Positions 60,901-64,000 of a stretch of DNA of 64,000 nt are shown piece by piece. The stretch comes from Neospora caninum Liverpool. Its lineage: Eukaryota > Apicomplexa > Conoidasida > Eucoccidiorida > Sarcocystidae. The position numbers and the translations under genes are program-made. The first letter of the stretch is position 1. Every line of letters begins with the position of its first letter. The notes under the pieces are model-generated. The model saw only the letters and a list, made by a program, of their open reading frames with translations, did no database searches and had not been told where the DNA came from. The stretch is from assembly GCF_000208865.1 (NCBI RefSeq), contig NC_018392.1, forward strand, positions 3,151,348 through 3,215,347, in the 5' to 3' direction.

Positions 60901-63900
60901 TCTTCTCAAGCAAAACAAAACGTCTCTCGGATGCCCAACCCGACTTCAACGTCTGCCCGTTCGCCTTCGCTAGCCTCTCCGGCTTCTTCGTCCTTGCCTC
61001 CCCGCAGACCACACATATCTTCACGTGCTTCTGCGTCTCGGAACCCCGGTTTCTCGCCGCTTCGGCACACACGCAGCTGCAACAGTTTGTCGGTCTGTGC
61101 CAAGGGAAAGAACCTTCCGCGGTCGGTTTCTTGGGACGGTGTCTCCAAAGGGCCAACTGAGGCAGGGGAGAAAGCCGGGGCGGAGGAAAGCGACGCCGAG
61201 CCGGCAGAGGCGGGCGCTCCGTCTCCGCGCCGAACAGCGGCAAAATGCCAGGAGGGCGGAGACGAAAAACTCAAGCTCCTTAGGCTCACGCCGAGTATGC
61301 CGCAGGCGCTTCCTTCTTCGTCGACTCTGTCTTCGTCCTCGAAAGAGCCGTTGGAAGAGGACGACGAGGACAGGGAGGGACAACGAGCGATGGGACAGCC
61401 AGGAGTCGCAGAAGCCAATGTGGCAAAAGACGCGAATGGCGAGGAGACTTTGTCCCTGAACATCATCTCCGTCTCGCTGACGCCGGAAACCAGACGAAAA
61501 CAAACCGAGCACTTGGCAGCGATCCGAATTCAAGTAACGCATGCGCCTCTGAGCCGTCCCTCATTCCGCAAGGTGTTCCCAATGTGTGACAACCGCTACT
61601 GACGACGGAGCAACGCCGTTTCCAAAAAAAGACACAAGGCGTCTGTGTCCCGCTCTCCGTGATGCCGTCGCTCTAACATACACGCATATGCATATATACC
61701 TCTGCATATATATTTATACATACATATGTATATATACCTCTGCATATATATTTATACATACATATGTATATATATGTCTACGTTTGAGTCTTCTGCACAT
61801 TCGCTGGTTCGTTTGCCGATGACAAGACATCCACGCGACAACCGTGAAAAGCTCCTTTTTCCTGCGCGGTTTCCCGCCGGCAGCTTTCTGTCTCAGAATA
61901 GGCAGACGGGCGCACGTGCGGGTGGATGCAAATGAAAATGTACTGGGAATGCGCATCGGGGCTCGCGCCTGAGTTTCGTCGTCGCATACACGCACCGCTC
62001 TGTGAGCCGTACATACACCTCCTTTTTTCTCGAAAAAAATCAAGTGGCCGCGATGTCTTTGCAGCGCTTCTTTACAACTTACCGCATGCCTTTTTGTTTA
62101 TTCTAGACGGTTTTCCGCGGGTTTTACTGGCGCACGTTCTTGCGGAGAATGAAACGCGTGGCCTGCACGGCATGGCAAGCAGAGAAGAAAATGCACGAAG
62201 CTGCGACGGTTCTCCAAAGCAAGATCCGCGGTCTCCTCACGAGACGGTCCGTCGGGGGCAGAAAGGGATCGAGGAAGACCTAGCGAGACGCAGATCCGCA
62301 GTGGCAAAGAAACAAGAGACACGTCTGTTTTGTTCGGAATACCTCCGATGGTCAGGGCACATAAGGACGCGTCAGAGCGATGCATAAACTCTGCATGCAC
62401 CGTGTACGTGTCTATCTGTAATTCTGTCCATCTACCGACATATATATATATATATATATACATACATCTATCTATATATACATATATGTCTCCCTACATC
62501 TCTATTTATCCATCTATGCTCCAATCTATATATGTGGCTATCTACCTGTGTTTCGCTTTCTCTCGGTATACACATGTACATTCATTCAAATGCATGTACG
62601 TAACTATACTGATATATATAGAGATATATGAAGCTTGCGGTTTGCTCGTATCCTTCTGCAGAGTGTTTTTGCGGGACTTGTTTGATGGCCCCTTTCCGGA
62701 GGATGTGGGAAGCATTTTGTGTCCGTATCGAGCAGCAGTTGAGGTAAGCGAAGAGCGGCCCTCGTCCTGTCCTCGAACGGCTCGTGTTCGCGAGCTACGT
62801 TGCGTCGCCTGCCAAGGGGGGTTTAACCCACGTTCTAACAGAGGGGAAGGCGCCGATGCGTTCAGTGTTGTCCCTCAACTGAGGATGCTGGAACGATTCC
62901 TTCTCCGTTTCTCCACCGCTGCGTATCCACTCCCTGGTTGGTGTCACCACTTTGGCGTGCCTTTTGTGTTTCGAAAGCGAAACTTTCGCCCCACCGGTGA
63001 CAGCCTGCATGGCGTGCCAGTCTGCAGCTTCCGTGTTTCTTCGTCCCACACTTTGTGTTTTACCACATTTTCCTTTCTGTTCCTCGCTTTCTGCCTTTCG
63101 GTTGTGTTTTCTAGGATTTTCACCGGGCGAAAACGCAGGAGCGCCGAGAGTCGTGGATGCGCGAACATCGCCGGCGGCAAGCAGAGGATTTGGCGCAACA
63201 ACGTCGAGTGCTTTTCAACGTGGCGTCTTCGCCCCGAACGCCCGGCGTGGTCGCCGTCTCTTCCGCACTCCGCAACCGTCCGGCGACGTCGCTCGCGCTC
63301 GGCCGCCGGCCTCTCTCTTCGTCGCCTCTACCTCAGTCGCGCCGCAGCCTCCTCGCGTCCGTCTCGCCTCGCCTGCTGAGATCCAATAGGCTGCAGTCGG
63401 CGCCCTGTGCCGGCGACGAAGAGGACTCGGAGGAACCGCACTTTTTCGACGTGGAAAACCCCAGTTTCCGAGATTGCCATGGGGAGAGGCGACTGCGAGG
63501 GGAGGCGCCGAGAGAGAGATGCCGCAGCGCGTTGCCTGTCGCTTGTTCGTCCGGGGAATTTGTAACGGCTCATCTGGAGGCTTCCGTTCTGACCATCCGG
63601 AAATGCAGGGAGTTGCGCCGTGACTACTCGGAAGTGATGGCGAACAAAGAACCAAAAAACGACGCATGCATCGACAAAGGCCTGTCGCCTCCCCGCCCGT
63701 GCCGGCCGCAGATACGGTTTCCAGCGGGTGCCTCCAAAAAGGCGCCGACGTTTAGCGAGGCCCAGGAGCCGACAGACGACGGCATCTCGGTGAAGCGCGC
63801 GCCGCACGAGAAGGAGACCTCCCGGGATCTGGAAGACACCAAGGCGTTCTTCCTTTGGGCGGACAACGCAGAGCGCGAGGACGCACGCGAAGCCAAGCTT

Positions 63901-64000
63901 GCGCCGACCGCTGTGGAGCCTCGCCTGAAATCGCAGAGTTCACATTCCTGGCTCGCAGCACATCCCCCGCCGGAGCGAACCGGGGAGCGAACCGGGGAGC
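54942..64000 (+). CDS. IQ-motif (calmodulin-binding) protein, 3' end off window
   Basis: Eight exons agree in phase: 54942-58347, 58851-59146, 59193-59361, 59508-59712, 60540-61533, 62107-62246, 62662-62743, 63115 to the edge. Residues 1-1135 are disordered, starting MENYPFLPEVPEQ and then Ser/His/Pro-rich, ending in a basic-acidic helix (MAERERLSERRRREKVKEIL). The middle is less biased: IEELDRQIASVQYERE, then YVPLCLKGGALGVANDAS, then a helix IHAHQLRELQRRRTRTQELL and KDYELVYQGPMHGARPF. Two IQ motifs follow at about residues 1689-1699 (IQTVFRGFYWR, rebuilt across an intron) and 1726-1736 (LQSKIRGLLTR), implying calmodulin or myosin-light-chain-like partners. A GTAAGT at 60637 could instead end that exon early. 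The last exon is still open at 64000. The protein family is not recognised. Confidence 0.8.
55020..55378 (+). repeat. Degenerate pyrimidine-rich repeat coding Ser/His/Pro
   Basis: About 360 bp of repeated TCTTCCTCTCATTCT-like units coding Ser blocks separated by His or Pro (SSSHSSSS, SSPSSHSS), residues about 27-146 of the IQ-motif protein. Copies differ in length and order, as expected from repeated unequal exchange. Antisense frames here are artefacts. Confidence 0.9.
61698..61773. repeat. Two-copy 38-bp tandem repeat
   Basis: A unit beginning ACCTCTGCATATATATTT recurs exactly 38 bp later (61698 and 61736) in the intron between the exons ending 61533 and starting 62107. Confidence 0.9.
62441..62460. 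repeat. (TA)10 microsatellite in IQ-gene intron
   Basis: A perfect TA repeat at the start of an AT-rich stretch (to about 62630) inside the intron 62247-62661. Confidence 0.9.
63973..64000 (+). repeat. 12-bp tandem repeat at window edge
   Basis: The unit GAGCGAACCGGG repeats with period 12 and continues off the window. In frame it codes Glu-Arg-Thr-Gly repeated, the start of a tetrapeptide tract in the IQ-motif protein. Confidence 0.8.

Overview
The window looks like nuclear DNA of a tissue-cyst-forming coccidian (Apicomplexa, Sarcocystidae: Toxoplasma, Hammondia or Neospora type). The reasons are GT-AG introns of roughly 150-800 bp, moderately GC-rich coding DNA, kilobase-long exons coding Ser/Pro/Glu/Arg-rich disordered protein, homopolymeric Ser and Glu runs, wide intergenic spaces with poly-G/poly-C and AT microsatellites, and eukaryotic enzymes (ADAT1, NAD kinase, WLM protease) carrying long low-complexity insertions. 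I cannot fix the species from sequence alone. I saw no tRNA, rRNA, CRISPR, operon structure or mobile element.

Layout, left to right. (1) 704-2940 (+): WLM-family metalloprotease (Wss1-like), 5' end not resolved. (2) 5970-7457 (-): hypothetical Ser-rich ORF. (3) 9142-14124 (-): tRNA-specific adenosine deaminase 1 (ADAT1/Tad1), two exons. (4) 15552-17522 (+): a protein with a chorismate-lyase (UbiC/DUF98) fold signature, divergent from ADAT1. (5) 20779-29164 (+): NAD kinase, seven exons joined by reading frame, with a huge disordered C-terminal extension. (6) 31145-41691 (-): a gene of more than twenty tiny exons encoding a coiled-coil protein with a CxxC...CxxC knuckle; this region at first looks like a 12-kb gene desert. 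(7) 41936-51561 (+): about 2,930-residue disordered protein with a long Ser run. (8) 54942-64000 (+, runs off the window): multi-exon protein with a Ser/His-rich N-terminus, a conserved-looking middle and two IQ (calmodulin-binding) motifs.

The genes do not form a pathway cluster. They are independent eukaryotic transcription units in divergent (ADAT1/UbiC-like; coiled-coil/poly-Ser) and convergent (NADK/coiled-coil) pairs. The most notable items are the UbiC-like protein, a candidate for making 4-hydroxybenzoate from chorismate, and the microexon-rich coiled-coil gene. Exon joins given here were made by hand, by matching donor and acceptor sites, phase and homology; none has been tested against transcripts.
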